A DNA stretch of 64,000 nucleotides from Actinospineispora spinosispora DSM 44797 (GTDB taxonomy: Bacteria > Actinomycetota > Actinomycetes > Mycobacteriales > Pseudonocardiaceae). Position 1 is the first letter of the stretch. Each line of letters opens with the position of its first letter. The DNA lies in assembly GCF_000429025.1 (NCBI RefSeq), contig NZ_AUBB01000021.1, positions 234,273 to 298,272 of the forward strand, written 5' to 3'. The translations under genes were made by a program, and so were the position numbers. Below, piece after piece: positions 55,604-64,000 of this stretch. The notes beneath the pieces are model-generated. The model made no database searches, was not told the origin of the DNA, and worked only from the letters and a program-made list of their open reading frames with translations.

Positions 55604-56767
55604 GTGAACAACACCGACTTCGACCTGTTCCGTCTCTCCGAGGACCACGAGGCGATCCGCGAGGCGGTGCGGGCGGTGAGCGAGGACAAGATCGCGCCGT
55701 ACGCGGCGGAGGTCGACGAGAAGGCGGCGTTCCCGCAGGCCGCCTACGAGGCGCTCGTCGCGTCGGACTTCCACGCGCCGCACGTGCCGGAGCAGTACGG
55801 CGGCGCGGGCGCGGACGCGCTGGCGACGTGCATCGTCATCGAGGAGATCGCCAGGGTGTGCGCCTCGTCGTCGCTCATCCCCGCGGTCAACAAGCTGGGC
55901 AGCATGCCGGTGCTCCTCGGTGGCTCCGAGGAGATCAAGTCGAAGTACCTGCCGCCGCTGGCGCGTGGTGAGGGCGGGTTCTCCTACGGTCTCTCCGAGC
56001 GCGAGGCCGGCTCCGACACCGCCGCGATGAAGTGCCGGGCCACTCCCGACGGCGACGACTGGATTCTGAACGGCCACAAGGCGTGGATCACGAACGCCGG
56101 GGTGTCGGAGTTCTACACGGTACTTGCCGTGACCGACCCGAACGGTGCCCGCGGCTCGAACATCAGCGCTTTCGTGGTGGAGAAGTCCGACGAGGGGTTC
56201 GGCTTCGGTGCTCCGGAACGCAAGCTCGGCATCAAGGGCTCACCGACGCGCGAGCTGCACTTCGACAACGTCCGGATCCCGGGCGATCGGATGATCGGGA
56301 AGCCGGGCGAGGGCCTCAAGATCGCGCTGCGCACCCTCGACCACACCCGGGTGACGATCGGTGCTCAGGCGGTGGGCATCGCACAGGGCGCGCTCGACGC
56401 CGCGCTGGACTACGTCAAGGAACGCCGGCAGTTCGGCAAGGCGATCGCGGAGTTCCAGGGCATGCAGTTCATGCTCGCGGACATGGCCATGGCGGTCGAG
56501 ACGGCCCGGCAGATGGTCTACGTGGCGGCGTCGAAGTCCGAGCGTGGTGACGCCGACCTGCCGTTCTTCGGCGCGGCCGCCAAGTGCTACGCCTCGGACG
56601 TCGCGATGAAGGTCACCACCGATGCGGTCCAGGCACTGGGCGGCGCCGGTTACACGCGGGACTTCCCGGTCGAGCGGATGATGCGCGACGCCAAGATCAC
56701 CCAGATCTACGAGGGCACCAACCAGGTCCAGCGGATGGTCATCGCCCGCAACCTCCTGAAGCGCTAG
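55604..56767 (+). CDS. Acyl-CoA dehydrogenase
   Basis: 387 residues from a GTG with GGAGGA upstream. FAD-binding and active-site patterns are present: YGLSEREAGSDTAAMKCRA, WITNAGVSEFYTV, RRQFGKAIAEFQGMQFMLADM, and IYEGTNQVQR near the end with the catalytic Glu (about 370). It introduces a trans double bond into a short-chain or branched acyl-CoA, passing electrons to ETF. Probably co-regulated by the upstream TetR. Confidence 0.94.
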   Translation: MNNTDFDLFRLSEDHEAIREAVRAVSEDKIAPYAAEVDEKAAFPQAAYEALVASDFHAPHVPEQYGGAGADALATCIVIEEIARVCASSSLIPAVNKLGSMPVLLGGSEEIKSKYLPPLARGEGGFSYGLSEREAGSDTAAMKCRATPDGDDWILNGHKAWITNAGVSEFYTVLAVTDPNGARGSNISAFVVEKSDEGFGFGAPERKLGIKGSPTRELHFDNVRIPGDRMIGKPGEGLKIALRTLDHTRVTIGAQAVGIAQGALDAALDYVKERRQFGKAIAEFQGMQFMLADMAMAVETARQMVYVAASKSERGDADLPFFGAAAKCYASDVAMKVTTDAVQALGGAGYTRDFPVERMMRDAKITQIYEGTNQVQRMVIARNLLKR

Positions 56768-56804
56768 CCAACCGCCCCGCCCCGCCCAGCCACCCGCCCC
56801 GAGT

Positions 56805-56857
56805 GGCACGAATGTGGCTTTAGGGACGTTCAACGTCCCTAAAGCCACATTCGTGCC
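56805..56857. terminator. Bidirectional terminator: 26-bp perfect inverted repeat with 1-base spacer
   Basis: Positions 56805-56830 and 56832-56857 are exact reverse complements with only C56831 between them. The arms begin GGCACGAATGTGGCTTTAG. It lies between the convergent acyl-CoA dehydrogenase (ends 56767) and the reductase gene (ends 56878), a natural place for a two-way terminator. Its perfect symmetry suggests membership of a dispersed repeat family, which I cannot test here. Confidence 0.85.
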
Positions 56858-56877
56858 GTTGGGGGTGCGTATGTGGA

Positions 56878-57786
56878 TCAGAGGTCCAGTAGGAGGTGCG
56901 GGGTGTGGGCGCGGGAGACGCAGGGGTACATGCGTCCGGCGGGGGCGCCTATGTCGTCGCGGTGTTCTGGTTCGCCGTCGAGGACCACCACCTCGCAGCT
57001 TCCGCAGACCCCTTCGCGGCAGCCGGGGGGCACGGGATGTCCCGCGTGGATCAACGCGTCGAGCAGTGACTCGTCGGTGTCGACCGCCACCGTGTCTCCC
57101 GACCGGACACACGTCACCTCGAAGGGTGTGTTCGGCGCGAAAGTTCTGGTCAGCGGACGGAAGCGTTCGATGTGCAGACGGTCGGCCGGGAACGTGGCCT
57201 CCACCGAGGCGACCATCGACGCCGGACCGCAGCAGTACACGAGAGCGTCCGGTGACAGGCGTGACGCGAGAGCTGTGAGGTCCGGCCGCCCCTCGGTCTC
57301 GGTGGCGATGATCCGTGCTCCGGACCCGTAGCCGGCCCTCAGCTCGTCGACAAACGGCATGGTCGACAACGATCTGCCCAGGTACACGACTGTGGCCGTC
57401 GCACCGGACTCGACCGCGCCGCGCAGCATGGGCAGGATCGGCGTGATGCCGATACCGCCGGCCAGGAACAGGTACTCCGGCGCGGGCAGGCGCGGGAAGT
57501 GGTTGCGCGGCAGGGAGACGTCGAGGCCTCGTCCCGGGGCGAGGAACAGGTGGATGTACTCGGAACCGCCTCGGCTGAGCGGCTCGTGGCGGACCGCGAT
57601 GCGGTAGCTGTCCCGATCGGCGGGATCTCCGCACAGCGAGTACTGCCTGGTCAGCCAGTTGGGTAGCGCGAGGTCGATGTGCGCGCCCGGTTCCCAGGGC
57701 GCGAGTGGAGCAGTCGCGCCGCGCAGGACGAGGGACACGACGTCCTCGGCGATCCGGTCCACGCGGTCGAGGATGGTGTGTTGCAC
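56878..57786 (-). CDS. PDR/VanB-type reductase with C-terminal plant-type 2Fe-2S domain
   Basis: 302 residues from a GTG with AAGGTG upstream. Flavin-binding RQYSLCGDP (near 65-73), NAD-binding AGGIGITPILPML and the C-terminal ferredoxin domain with CREGVCGSCEVVV plus a fourth Cys in MYPCVSRA. This is the phthalate-dioxygenase-reductase/VanB order (FMN-NAD-2Fe-2S). Such proteins pass electrons to a Rieske oxygenase or P450, but none is encoded in this window. It follows the PPOX gene by 20 bases. Confidence 0.92.
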   Translation of the reverse strand: MQHTILDRVDRIAEDVVSLVLRGATAPLAPWEPGAHIDLALPNWLTRQYSLCGDPADRDSYRIAVRHEPLSRGGSEYIHLFLAPGRGLDVSLPRNHFPRLPAPEYLFLAGGIGITPILPMLRGAVESGATATVVYLGRSLSTMPFVDELRAGYGSGARIIATETEGRPDLTALASRLSPDALVYCCGPASMVASVEATFPADRLHIERFRPLTRTFAPNTPFEVTCVRSGDTVAVDTDESLLDALIHAGHPVPPGCREGVCGSCEVVVLDGEPEHRDDIGAPAGRMYPCVSRAHTPHLLLDL

Positions 57787-57806
57787 GGGATCACCTTCGT
57801 GTGCGG

Positions 57807-58436
57807 TCAGTACAGCTTCCGGTACGCGGATTCGAGGCTGCGGTCGAGCTCCTCCGGAGACATGTCGAGCCCGAGCTGGCTGGTGACGATCTCGCCCGGT
57901 GACGGAAGCGCGGCCGCCAGAGCCTGGCTGGCCGGGTCCCACAGCCGGGACCGCAGTAGTGCCCGTCCGCAGTGGAAGTAGACCTCGGTGACCTCGACGA
58001 TCAGCGCCAGGTCCGGTGTGCTGGCCTCGGCCTGCATCCGGGCGAGTACGTCGGGTTCATCGGTCGGGTAGGCGTGGCCGTTGAGGCGCAACGTCTCCCG
58101 GACGCCGGGCACGAGGAACAGCAGCCCGACTCCGTCGTTCTCGGCGATGTTGCGGAACGAGTCGGCGATCTTGTTGCCGGCGCGGTCCGGAATCGCGACC
58201 GTGTGGGGGTCGAGCACCTTCACGAAACCCGGATAGTCGCCCCGGGGCGAGCAGTCGGCCCGCCCGGCCGCGTCGGCGGTAGCCAGGGTCAGGAACGGCG
58301 AATGAGCGATGAAGCGGTGGGCGTGCTCGTCGACATGGTCGAGGATCTTCTCCGTCACGAGCCCCTCCGGCTCCCCGAGACGAGCGCGGACCTCGCTCGC
58401 CGGTACCCGCCGGGGGCGTGTGCGGGCATGCGTCAT
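57807..58436 (-). CDS. Pyridoxamine 5'-phosphate oxidase-like FMN flavoprotein (MSMEG_1061 type)
   Basis: 209 residues of the split-barrel flavin-binding fold. HRFIAHSPFLTLATADAAGR and CSPRGDYPGFVKV are typical of PPOX-type proteins, and DRAGNKIADSFRNI is the FMN-phosphate loop. It probably reduces or oxidises an unknown small molecule. Being upstream of the PDR gene on one transcript, the two may form an electron-transfer pair. The TetR gene at 58577 is divergent from it. Confidence 0.85.
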   Translation of the reverse strand: MTHARTRPRRVPASEVRARLGEPEGLVTEKILDHVDEHAHRFIAHSPFLTLATADAAGRADCSPRGDYPGFVKVLDPHTVAIPDRAGNKIADSFRNIAENDGVGLLFLVPGVRETLRLNGHAYPTDEPDVLARMQAEASTPDLALIVEVTEVYFHCGRALLRSRLWDPASQALAAALPSPGEIVTSQLGLDMSPEELDRSLESAYRKLY

Positions 58437-58576
58437 GAACGTCTCCTTGCTGATGAGGTGAGGTGTGTGTCGCCGCCTGCGTCCTGGACGTCTAGTCGTT
58501 GCAGGTCATGGCACTATTACGAGCAATCATTCGCTTTCTTGGCTACTCGCTTTCGAGCCCGTCCACCGGAGCGCTC

Positions 58577-59212
58577 ATGACGTCGGACAAACGCAGGCTT
58601 CAACCACGTAGACAGCCTCGCCAGGTTCGTTCCGAGCTCACCCGGCGCCGCATCCTGACGGCGGCGGCTCAGGTTTTCGCCGAGCACGGCTACGCCGCGG
58701 GCACCACGAACCGGATCGCGGAGCGGGCGCGGATCTCGGTCGGGTCGCTGTACCAGTACTACCCGAACAAGGACGCGATCCTGCTGGAGCTCCTGACCCG
58801 GCATCTCGACGCGGGACTCGTCGCGATCGGGGAGCGGCAGCGTTCCGAGCTGCCCGGTCCGCTGGAGGAGATCCTTCGGCTCTTCGTCCGCGCGGCGATC
58901 GAGAACCACCTGGACGACCCGCAGCTCCTGCGCGTGATGATGGAGCAGGGTCCACGCTCCGACGAGCTCCTGGCGAAGGTCGCGAGGAGCATGGGGATGT
59001 TCGTCAGCTACATCCAGGACCTGCTCGACGGTCACCCGGAGGTCCGGGTCACCGACACGCACACCGCGGCGAGGCTCGTGGTCTCGACCGTCGAGCTGGT
59101 CGTGCACCAGCTGATCGCGGCGCCCGACCCGATCGACGTCACCCGCCTCGAGAACGAGCTGGTGGCGATGCTGACGAGCTATCTCACGAGTGCTCGAGCC
59201 CCGGTGACGTGA
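58577..59212 (+). CDS. TetR-family transcriptional regulator
   Basis: 211 residues. HTH (ILTAAAQVFAEHGYAAGTTN, IAERARISVGSLYQYYPNKD) and a C-terminal helical domain of the TetR_C type (LLDGHPEVRVTD, VVHQLIAAP). CGGAG precedes the ATG at 6 bases. It is divergent from the PPOX-PDR pair across 140 bases, where I see no strong palindrome. Its 3' end overlaps the convergent TetR gene by 29 bases. Confidence 0.91.
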   Translation: MTSDKRRLQPRRQPRQVRSELTRRRILTAAAQVFAEHGYAAGTTNRIAERARISVGSLYQYYPNKDAILLELLTRHLDAGLVAIGERQRSELPGPLEEILRLFVRAAIENHLDDPQLLRVMMEQGPRSDELLAKVARSMGMFVSYIQDLLDGHPEVRVTDTHTAARLVVSTVELVVHQLIAAPDPIDVTRLENELVAMLTSYLTSARAPVT

Positions 59213-59855
59213 CGATCGCGCGGCTCATTCCTTCGAGCGAGTCGGCGAAGGCGTCCAGCGCACCCCGGGCGAGCTCGGAGTTCCGGTCGACCAGCCAGCC
59301 GAGCACGAGGCCGTCGATCATGTTCATCAGCATCCTGGTCAGGATCGGCAGCGGCAGGGTCCACTCGACGGCGGCGCGTGCCGCGATGTCGCGCAAGCGT
59401 TGCGCGCTGCGTTCGTAGTAGACCTCGTACTGCCACCGTGCCAGTTCCTCCAGCCCTTCGGTGCGCAGCGCATGGTGGGTCAGCTCGTAGGTGACCTGCT
59501 GCTTGCCGGGTTCACGCTCGACGACGTCCCACAGCGCACGGAGTTCCGCGCGGGCCAGCACCGCGACACCGGCGCCCTCCGTCGCGCTCGGCAACCAGTC
59601 GCCCGCCAGCTCGTTGATGATCGAGATCAGCACCTCACGGAGCAGCTCCTGCTTGGAGTCGAAGCAGTAGTGCACACTCGCCAGGCTCGCCCCGGCCTCC
59701 GCCGCGACGGCGCGGGTCGTGGTCGCGGCCACCCCGTCGCGCGCCGCGACCCGCACCGCGGCCTCGATGAGCAGCTCACGCCTGACCTTGGCCCGTACCC
59801 GCGCCACGCTGTCGCCACCCTCTGTCGTTCTCGATCCACTCCGGCTGTCGCTCAT
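59184..59855 (-). CDS. TetR-family transcriptional regulator
   Basis: 223 residues. HTH at about 28-72 (LLIEAAVRVAARDGVAATTT, EAGASLASVHYCFDSKQELL), then a ligand domain. It is divergent from the amino-acid permease operon, whose start is abutted by a 12-bp palindrome, so it is the likely repressor of that operon. Confidence 0.91.
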   Translation of the reverse strand: MSDSRSGSRTTEGGDSVARVRAKVRRELLIEAAVRVAARDGVAATTTRAVAAEAGASLASVHYCFDSKQELLREVLISIINELAGDWLPSATEGAGVAVLARAELRALWDVVEREPGKQQVTYELTHHALRTEGLEELARWQYEVYYERSAQRLRDIAARAAVEWTLPLPILTRMLMNMIDGLVLGWLVDRNSELARGALDAFADSLEGMSRAIVTSPGLEHS

Positions 59856-59912
59856 GAGCTAACCACTAACCGATGACCGGACGGTGCGAGCTTACGACAA
59901 AAGTGGGTCACC

Positions 59913-59943
59913 TGACTCAGACCATTGACTCAGAACCGGTTCT
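59913..59943. promoter_or_regulatory. Direct repeats and palindrome before the permease operon
   Basis: TGACTCAGA occurs at 59913-59921 and 59926-59934 (13-bp period). The perfect 12-bp palindrome AGAACCGGTTCT at 59932-59943 ends one base before the permease ATG. Candidate TetR operator sites; a repressor bound here would cover the start codon region. Confidence 0.55.
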
Positions 59944-61458
59944 ATGGCCACCCTGAGTGGCGTGGCTCATAGCGAACAGGCAAGTGCCGAATCGGGCGAG
60001 TTCGGGTACCGACAGGAGCTGCGCCGGGTGTTGCGCCTGTTCGCGGTGTTCTCGGTCGCGTTCTCGGTCGTCTCGATCACCACCGGAATCTTCCTGAACT
60101 ATGCCTTCGGGATCACCCATCTCGGTCCGGCGAGCATCTGGCTGTGGCCCATCGCGGCCGTGGGGCAGACCCTGGTCGCGCTGATCCTGGCCGAGCTCTC
60201 GACCCGGATCCCACTAGCCGGCGCGAACTACCAGTGGGCCGCGCGGCTGGTCGGACCGCGCTACGGGTACGTGGTCGGAGCACTGGGCATCATGTACAGC
60301 GCGGTCGGGATGCCCGGGATCCTGCTGCTCGGCGCCGCCCCGCTGCTGGTCACCGCGCTGGGCGGCGACCCGTCGGACAGCTCGTTGCTGTTCGCCGTCG
60401 CCGTGGTGCTGATCGTCATCGCGTTCGGCGTCAACATCGTGAGCGTGCAGCTCGCGGCCAGGGTCAACAACGTCGCGGTGGTCACCGAGATCATCGGCAC
60501 CGTGGTGCTCGCACTGCTGCTGTTCGGGTTGTTCGTCGGTCACGCCAAGCCGGTCGGTCACGGGTTCGGCATCCTCGGCGAGTACACCAAGCTGCCCGGC
60601 CAGTCGCTGTTCTACGGGATCGTGCTCGCCTCGCTCATCGGCGTGTACACCCTCGTCGGGTTCGAGGCCGCGGCGGACATGGGCGAGGAGACGGTGGATG
60701 CGCGCCGCACGATCCCGAGAGCGATCCTGCTGTCGGTGATCGTCTCTGGGGTCCTCGGCATGATCACGTTGATCGGGTTCACGGTCGCCATCCCGGACCC
60801 TGCCACGATCGCCTCCTCGGAGGTGCCGCTCGCGGAGATCAGCACGTACTGGCTGGGTCACGGTCTGACATCCGCATTCTTGCTGGTCGTGGTCTTCTCC
60901 ATGGTCGCGCTGACCGTCGTCGCCGCGGCCGCGAGCGCTCGGCTGATCTATGCCATGGCGAGGGACAACATGCTCCCGGCGTCGGGCCTGTTGCGGGGCG
61001 TGAGCGCCGGACGCAGGACCCCGGTGCCCGCACTGGTCATCTCACTGGTGATCTGCCTGGCACTGATGACGTACGGCTACCTCAACGGCAACGCGTTCGG
61101 CACCCTGGTCGGGGCAACCGCGCTGATTCCCTATGTGGTCTATCTACTGACCGTGATCGCCTACGGCATGCGCCGGCATCGGCTCGATCGGCTGCCGGGG
61201 GCGTTCCACCTGGGCCGGTGGGCGACCCCGGTGTTCGTGCTGGCTCTCGTCTGGCTGCTCGCCGCGCTCGCGGTGCTGGTCCTGCCCAGTGAGTTCCGCG
61301 ATGCGCTGTGGGTCACCCTGGGCGGACTGGCGCTGGCCGCGGTCTGGTACTTCGTCGGGCTGCGCGGCAGGCTGCGGGACGGTGCCGCCGGCCCGCCCCG
61401 GCTGCCCGACGCGGCGGTCCGTCAGACACCGAACGTCGTCGAGGGGGAACGCAGATGA
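59944..61458 (+). CDS. APC-superfamily amino-acid permease
   Basis: 504 residues with about 12 membrane helices. The first region FAVFSVAFSVVSITTGIFLNYAFG is followed by the APC signature LVALILAELSTRIPLAGANYQWAARLVG, and GFEAAADMGEETVDARRTIP lies in the fifth-to-sixth helix loop. It probably imports an amino acid, amine or choline-like compound. It is first in a three-gene operon, overlapping the oxidase gene as ATGA. Confidence 0.92.
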   Translation: MATLSGVAHSEQASAESGEFGYRQELRRVLRLFAVFSVAFSVVSITTGIFLNYAFGITHLGPASIWLWPIAAVGQTLVALILAELSTRIPLAGANYQWAARLVGPRYGYVVGALGIMYSAVGMPGILLLGAAPLLVTALGGDPSDSSLLFAVAVVLIVIAFGVNIVSVQLAARVNNVAVVTEIIGTVVLALLLFGLFVGHAKPVGHGFGILGEYTKLPGQSLFYGIVLASLIGVYTLVGFEAAADMGEETVDARRTIPRAILLSVIVSGVLGMITLIGFTVAIPDPATIASSEVPLAEISTYWLGHGLTSAFLLVVVFSMVALTVVAAAASARLIYAMARDNMLPASGLLRGVSAGRRTPVPALVISLVICLALMTYGYLNGNAFGTLVGATALIPYVVYLLTVIAYGMRRHRLDRLPGAFHLGRWATPVFVLALVWLLAALAVLVLPSEFRDALWVTLGGLALAAVWYFVGLRGRLRDGAAGPPRLPDAAVRQTPNVVEGERR

Positions 61459-62786
61459 GCGGGGCGAACCGACAGCAGTGGCGTAACTGGGCGGGCAACC
61501 AGCGTGCGACGCCGGTGCAGGTGGCCCGACCCCGGAGCGTGGGGGAGCTGTCCGCGCTGGTCGAGACCGCGTCCCGGGTCGGGAGCAGGGTCAAGGCGAT
61601 CGGTTCCGGGCATTCGTTCACCGGCATCGGACTGACCGACGGGGTACAGGTCGAGCTGTCCGGTATGGCCGGGCTGCGGGCGCTGGACACCTCGACCGGG
61701 CTGGTGACCGTGGACGCGGGGCTTCCGCTGTACCGGTTGAACCGGATGCTGGCGGATGCCGGGCTCGCGTTGAGCAACCTCGGAGACATCGATCGGCAGA
61801 CCGTCGCGGGTGCCCTGTCCACCGGCACCCACGGCACCGGACGCAACCTCGGCGGCCTGGCCACGCAGGTCCGCGCGCTCGAGCTGGTGCTCGCCGACGG
61901 CTCGGTGGTGCAGTGCGACCCGACCCGGGACCCCGAGCTGTTCAGTGCCGCGCGGGTCGGGCTCGGAGCGCTCGGACTGGTCACCTCGGTGACCTTGGCG
62001 GCCGAGCCCGCGTTCGTGCTGCACGCCGCCGAGCGTCCGATGCCGCTCGGGCGGGTGCTCGGGGAGCTGGACGAGCTGGTCGCGACCAACGACCACTTCG
62101 AGTTCTACTGGTTCCCGCACACCGAGAAGACGTTGACCAAGCGGAACAACCGGCTCGCCGAGGGGCAACGTCCGCGGCCCATCGGCCGCCCGCGTGCCTT
62201 CATCGAGGACGATGTGATCGGCAACGGCGCTTTCCGGCTGACCTGTGAGCTGGGCAAGGCCGTACCGTCGCTGGTGCCCAGGATCAACCGGTTCGCCGCG
62301 CGGTTCATGGGGGACCGGGAGTACTCCGACGCCTCGCACCGGGTGTTCTGCTCTCCCCGACGGGTTCGGTTCGTCGAGATGGAGTACGCGGTGCCCAGAG
62401 AGGCCGTGCGCGACGCGATCGCGGGTGTCCGGCGGGTGACCGAGCTGCCCGGCATGAGGGTGTCGTTCCCGATCGAGGTGCGGTTCACCGCGCCGGACGA
62501 CATCCCGCTGTCGACCGCGAGTGGCCGGGACTCGGCCTACCTGGCGGTACACATGTTCGCCGGTCAGCCCTACCAGCGGTACTTCGCGGAGGTCGAGGCC
62601 GTGATGAGCGGGCTGGACGGTCGACCGCACTGGGGCAAGATGCACACGTGCGACGCGGACACGCTGCGCACCCGGTACCCACGCTTCGACGAGTTCCTGG
62701 CGGTACGCAAGCGGGTCGACCCGGGAGGCCTGTTCGGCAACGACTACCTGGACCGGGTCCTCGGTCCGGCGGACGGGGGCAGTTGA
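61455..62786 (+). CDS. FAD-linked aldonolactone/alditol oxidase-like protein (VAO family)
   Basis: 443 residues. The VAO-type FAD domain has KAIGSGHSFTGIGLTDGV, where the His is the position usually bonded covalently to FAD, and SNLGDIDRQTVAGALSTGTHGTG. The C-terminal ALO domain ends HWGKMHTCD...RYPRFDEF. Family members oxidise D-arabinono- or L-gulono-lactones or alditols. Placement between an amino-acid permease and a D-threonine-aldolase-like gene suggests an uncommon substrate, perhaps a hydroxy amino acid or amino alcohol derivative. Confidence 0.87.
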   Translation: MSGANRQQWRNWAGNQRATPVQVARPRSVGELSALVETASRVGSRVKAIGSGHSFTGIGLTDGVQVELSGMAGLRALDTSTGLVTVDAGLPLYRLNRMLADAGLALSNLGDIDRQTVAGALSTGTHGTGRNLGGLATQVRALELVLADGSVVQCDPTRDPELFSAARVGLGALGLVTSVTLAAEPAFVLHAAERPMPLGRVLGELDELVATNDHFEFYWFPHTEKTLTKRNNRLAEGQRPRPIGRPRAFIEDDVIGNGAFRLTCELGKAVPSLVPRINRFAARFMGDREYSDASHRVFCSPRRVRFVEMEYAVPREAVRDAIAGVRRVTELPGMRVSFPIEVRFTAPDDIPLSTASGRDSAYLAVHMFAGQPYQRYFAEVEAVMSGLDGRPHWGKMHTCDADTLRTRYPRFDEFLAVRKRVDPGGLFGNDYLDRVLGPADGGS

Positions 62787-63796
62787 TGGCGGACCTGGGG
62801 ACGGTCGCGGGGCTGACGACACCGGCGCTGCTGGTGGAGGACACCCTGCTGGAGGCGAACCTGGCCACGATGTCCGCCGCCTTACCCGGTGACCGGCTGC
62901 GGCCGCACGTCAAGGCGCACAAGTGCACCGCCCTCGCGGCACGCCAGCACGCGGCAGGCCATCACGGTTTCACCTGCGCCACCGTGCGCGAGGTCGAGGG
63001 CATGGTGGCCGCGGGGCTCGGCGATGACCTGTTGCTCGCCAACGAGGTGCTGGACATGAGGCGTCTCGGCGCGCTGGTTGCGGAGGGTGCCAGGGTGACC
63101 GCGGCCGTGGACTCCTCACAGACGATCGCGGCCGCCGTGGACGGCGGGGTCCGTGAGGTCGTCATCGACGTCAACGTCGGCCTTCCCCGCTGCGGATGCC
63201 CACCGGAGAAGGCCGGTGACCTGGCCGCATCGGCACGCGAGCGGGGACTGGCGGTGCGCGGCGTCATGGGCTACGAGGGCCATCTGATGATGGTGACCCC
63301 GGAGGCCGAGCGCACACGGCTCACCGAGGAGGCGATGAAGCTCCTGCTCGCGGCACACGCGGAGGTGGGCGGTGATCTGGTGTCCGCTGGCGGCACCGGC
63401 ACCCACGCGGTCAACACCTGGGCGAGCGAGATCCAGGCCGGTTCCTACGCGCTGATGGACACCGCGTACGGATCGCTCGGGCTGCCTTTCGCCCAGGCCC
63501 TGTCCGTGCTGGGCACGGTGATCTCGGTGTCCGAGGGGTGGGCGGTCGCCGACGTCGGACTGAAGTCGTTGGGTATGGACCACGGGAACCCGACGATCGA
63601 GGGCGCCTCGGTCTGGTACTGCTCCGACGAGCACATCACGTTCGCTCCGAGCACTCCCGGCTCGGTGCATGTCGGTGATCGGGTGCGGGTCCTGCCCGCG
63701 CACGTCGACCCGACGGTCGCGCTGCACGAGGCGATGTATCTGGCCAGCGGTGATCGGGTGCTGGAGCGCTGGCCTGTCGACCTGCGTGGGTGGTGA
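62786..63796 (+). CDS. D-threonine aldolase / D-3-hydroxyaspartate aldolase-like PLP enzyme (alanine-racemase fold)
   Basis: 336 residues. The PLP lysine is Lys43 in RPHVKAHKC and the metal pair near the C terminus is His306 and Asp308 in PAHVDPTVALHE. His-x-Asp matches D-threonine aldolases; D-serine dehydratases of this fold use His-x-Cys. It should cleave a D-3-hydroxy amino acid to glycine plus an aldehyde, or eliminate water. It overlaps the oxidase stop by one base, completing the operon. Confidence 0.87.
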   Translation: MADLGTVAGLTTPALLVEDTLLEANLATMSAALPGDRLRPHVKAHKCTALAARQHAAGHHGFTCATVREVEGMVAAGLGDDLLLANEVLDMRRLGALVAEGARVTAAVDSSQTIAAAVDGGVREVVIDVNVGLPRCGCPPEKAGDLAASARERGLAVRGVMGYEGHLMMVTPEAERTRLTEEAMKLLLAAHAEVGGDLVSAGGTGTHAVNTWASEIQAGSYALMDTAYGSLGLPFAQALSVLGTVISVSEGWAVADVGLKSLGMDHGNPTIEGASVWYCSDEHITFAPSTPGSVHVGDRVRVLPAHVDPTVALHEAMYLASGDRVLERWPVDLRGW

Positions 63797-63844
63797 CGCT
63801 CTCTTGTGCTGAGCCGGGGGCATGGGGGTGTCTTGAGAGGTGCA

Positions 63845-64000
63845 TCCCCGCTGGCTTTCAGTGTGCTTGGCGTGGCCGCCCGCTCTCAACCCCCGGCTGG
63901 CGCCGGCCTCGCGCTCGTTCCTGGTTGCACGGGTTCGGGGGCGAGGTTTCAGGGTTGACAGCGGGCGGCCACGCCAAGTGCTTAGCCAGGATCGCGGGGA
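63845..64000 (-). repeat. Dispersed palindromic element, copy B (inverted relative to copy A, cut or ending at window edge)
   Basis: This 156-bp stretch is the reverse complement of 38095-38249 with about four substitutions and a one-base length difference in the central loop. It sits right after the D-threonine-aldolase-like gene (stop 63796). It may extend beyond the window. Reading frames through it are not credible genes. Confidence 0.88.

Noticed and set aside
58437..58576. Possible TetR operator near CGAGCAATCATTCG
   Set aside because: The symmetry is poor in the centre; no convincing operator in this gap.

Overview
The window is high-GC DNA with densely packed, mostly overlapping genes (ATGA and GTGA stop/start overlaps), many GTG starts, DtxR/IdeR-like iron boxes, a DUF6292-like protein, a large modular PKS-NRPS and palindromic intergenic repeats. 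This points to a filamentous actinomycete, most likely of the family Pseudonocardiaceae (Amycolatopsis or Pseudonocardia type). The family assignment is inference; no rRNA or housekeeping marker is present.

Region 1 (1-17.9 kb, all minus strand) is a hybrid PKS-NRPS assembly line. Read in the direction of transcription it encodes ACP-KS-AT-AT-DH-ER-KR-ACP-KS, then AT-DH-KR-ACP-KS-AT-carrier, then C-A... running off the left edge. It shows a tandem-AT loading module, a module cut between KS and AT at a GTGA overlap, and a G7 homopolymer that puts the last carrier domain out of frame. Region 2 (18.0-24.3 kb) is a seven-gene catabolic operon with a two-component flavin monooxygenase (HpaB/HpaC type), a cupin, a DUF2848 hydrolase, a nitrilase-family amidase, an alpha/beta hydrolase and an NTF2-like protein, divergent from a GntR regulator; an Lrp/AsnC gene follows. 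Region 3 (24.3-27.9 kb) holds a DadA/PuuB-like FAD oxidase and two uncharacterised proteins.

Region 4 (28.2-37.8 kb, minus) is a nine-gene L-carnitine uptake and degradation operon: an XRE-TetR fusion regulator, the BKACE, carnitine dehydrogenase and betainyl-CoA thioesterase triad, a complete Dpp/Opp-type ABC importer and a serine hydrolase. Region 5 (37.8-38.8 kb) is a palindrome-rich gap with a 155-bp dispersed repeat, followed by a small secreted protein under probable iron control. Region 6 (38.8-46.6 kb) is an arylsulfatase, formylglycine-generating enzyme, membrane protein, COX3-like and COX4-like operon, divergent from a LysR gene with a classical LysR box, plus an MFS transporter.

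Region 7 (46.7-51.6 kb, plus) is a complete D-galactonate (De Ley-Doudoroff) operon: MHS-type transporter, PfkB-type kinase, IclR regulator, KDPGal aldolase and galactonate dehydratase. Region 8 (51.6-59.9 kb) contains an EamA/MocR divergent pair with overlapping start codons, a TetR-controlled hydroxyacyl-CoA dehydrogenase plus acyl-CoA dehydrogenase pair, a bidirectional 26-bp-stem terminator, a PPOX flavoprotein with a PDR-type reductase, and two TetR regulators. Region 9 (59.9-63.8 kb) is an amino-acid permease, aldonolactone-oxidase-like and D-threonine-aldolase-like operon. A second, inverted copy of the 155-bp repeat closes the window at 63.8-64.0 kb. No tRNA, rRNA, CRISPR array, transposase or phage gene was seen.
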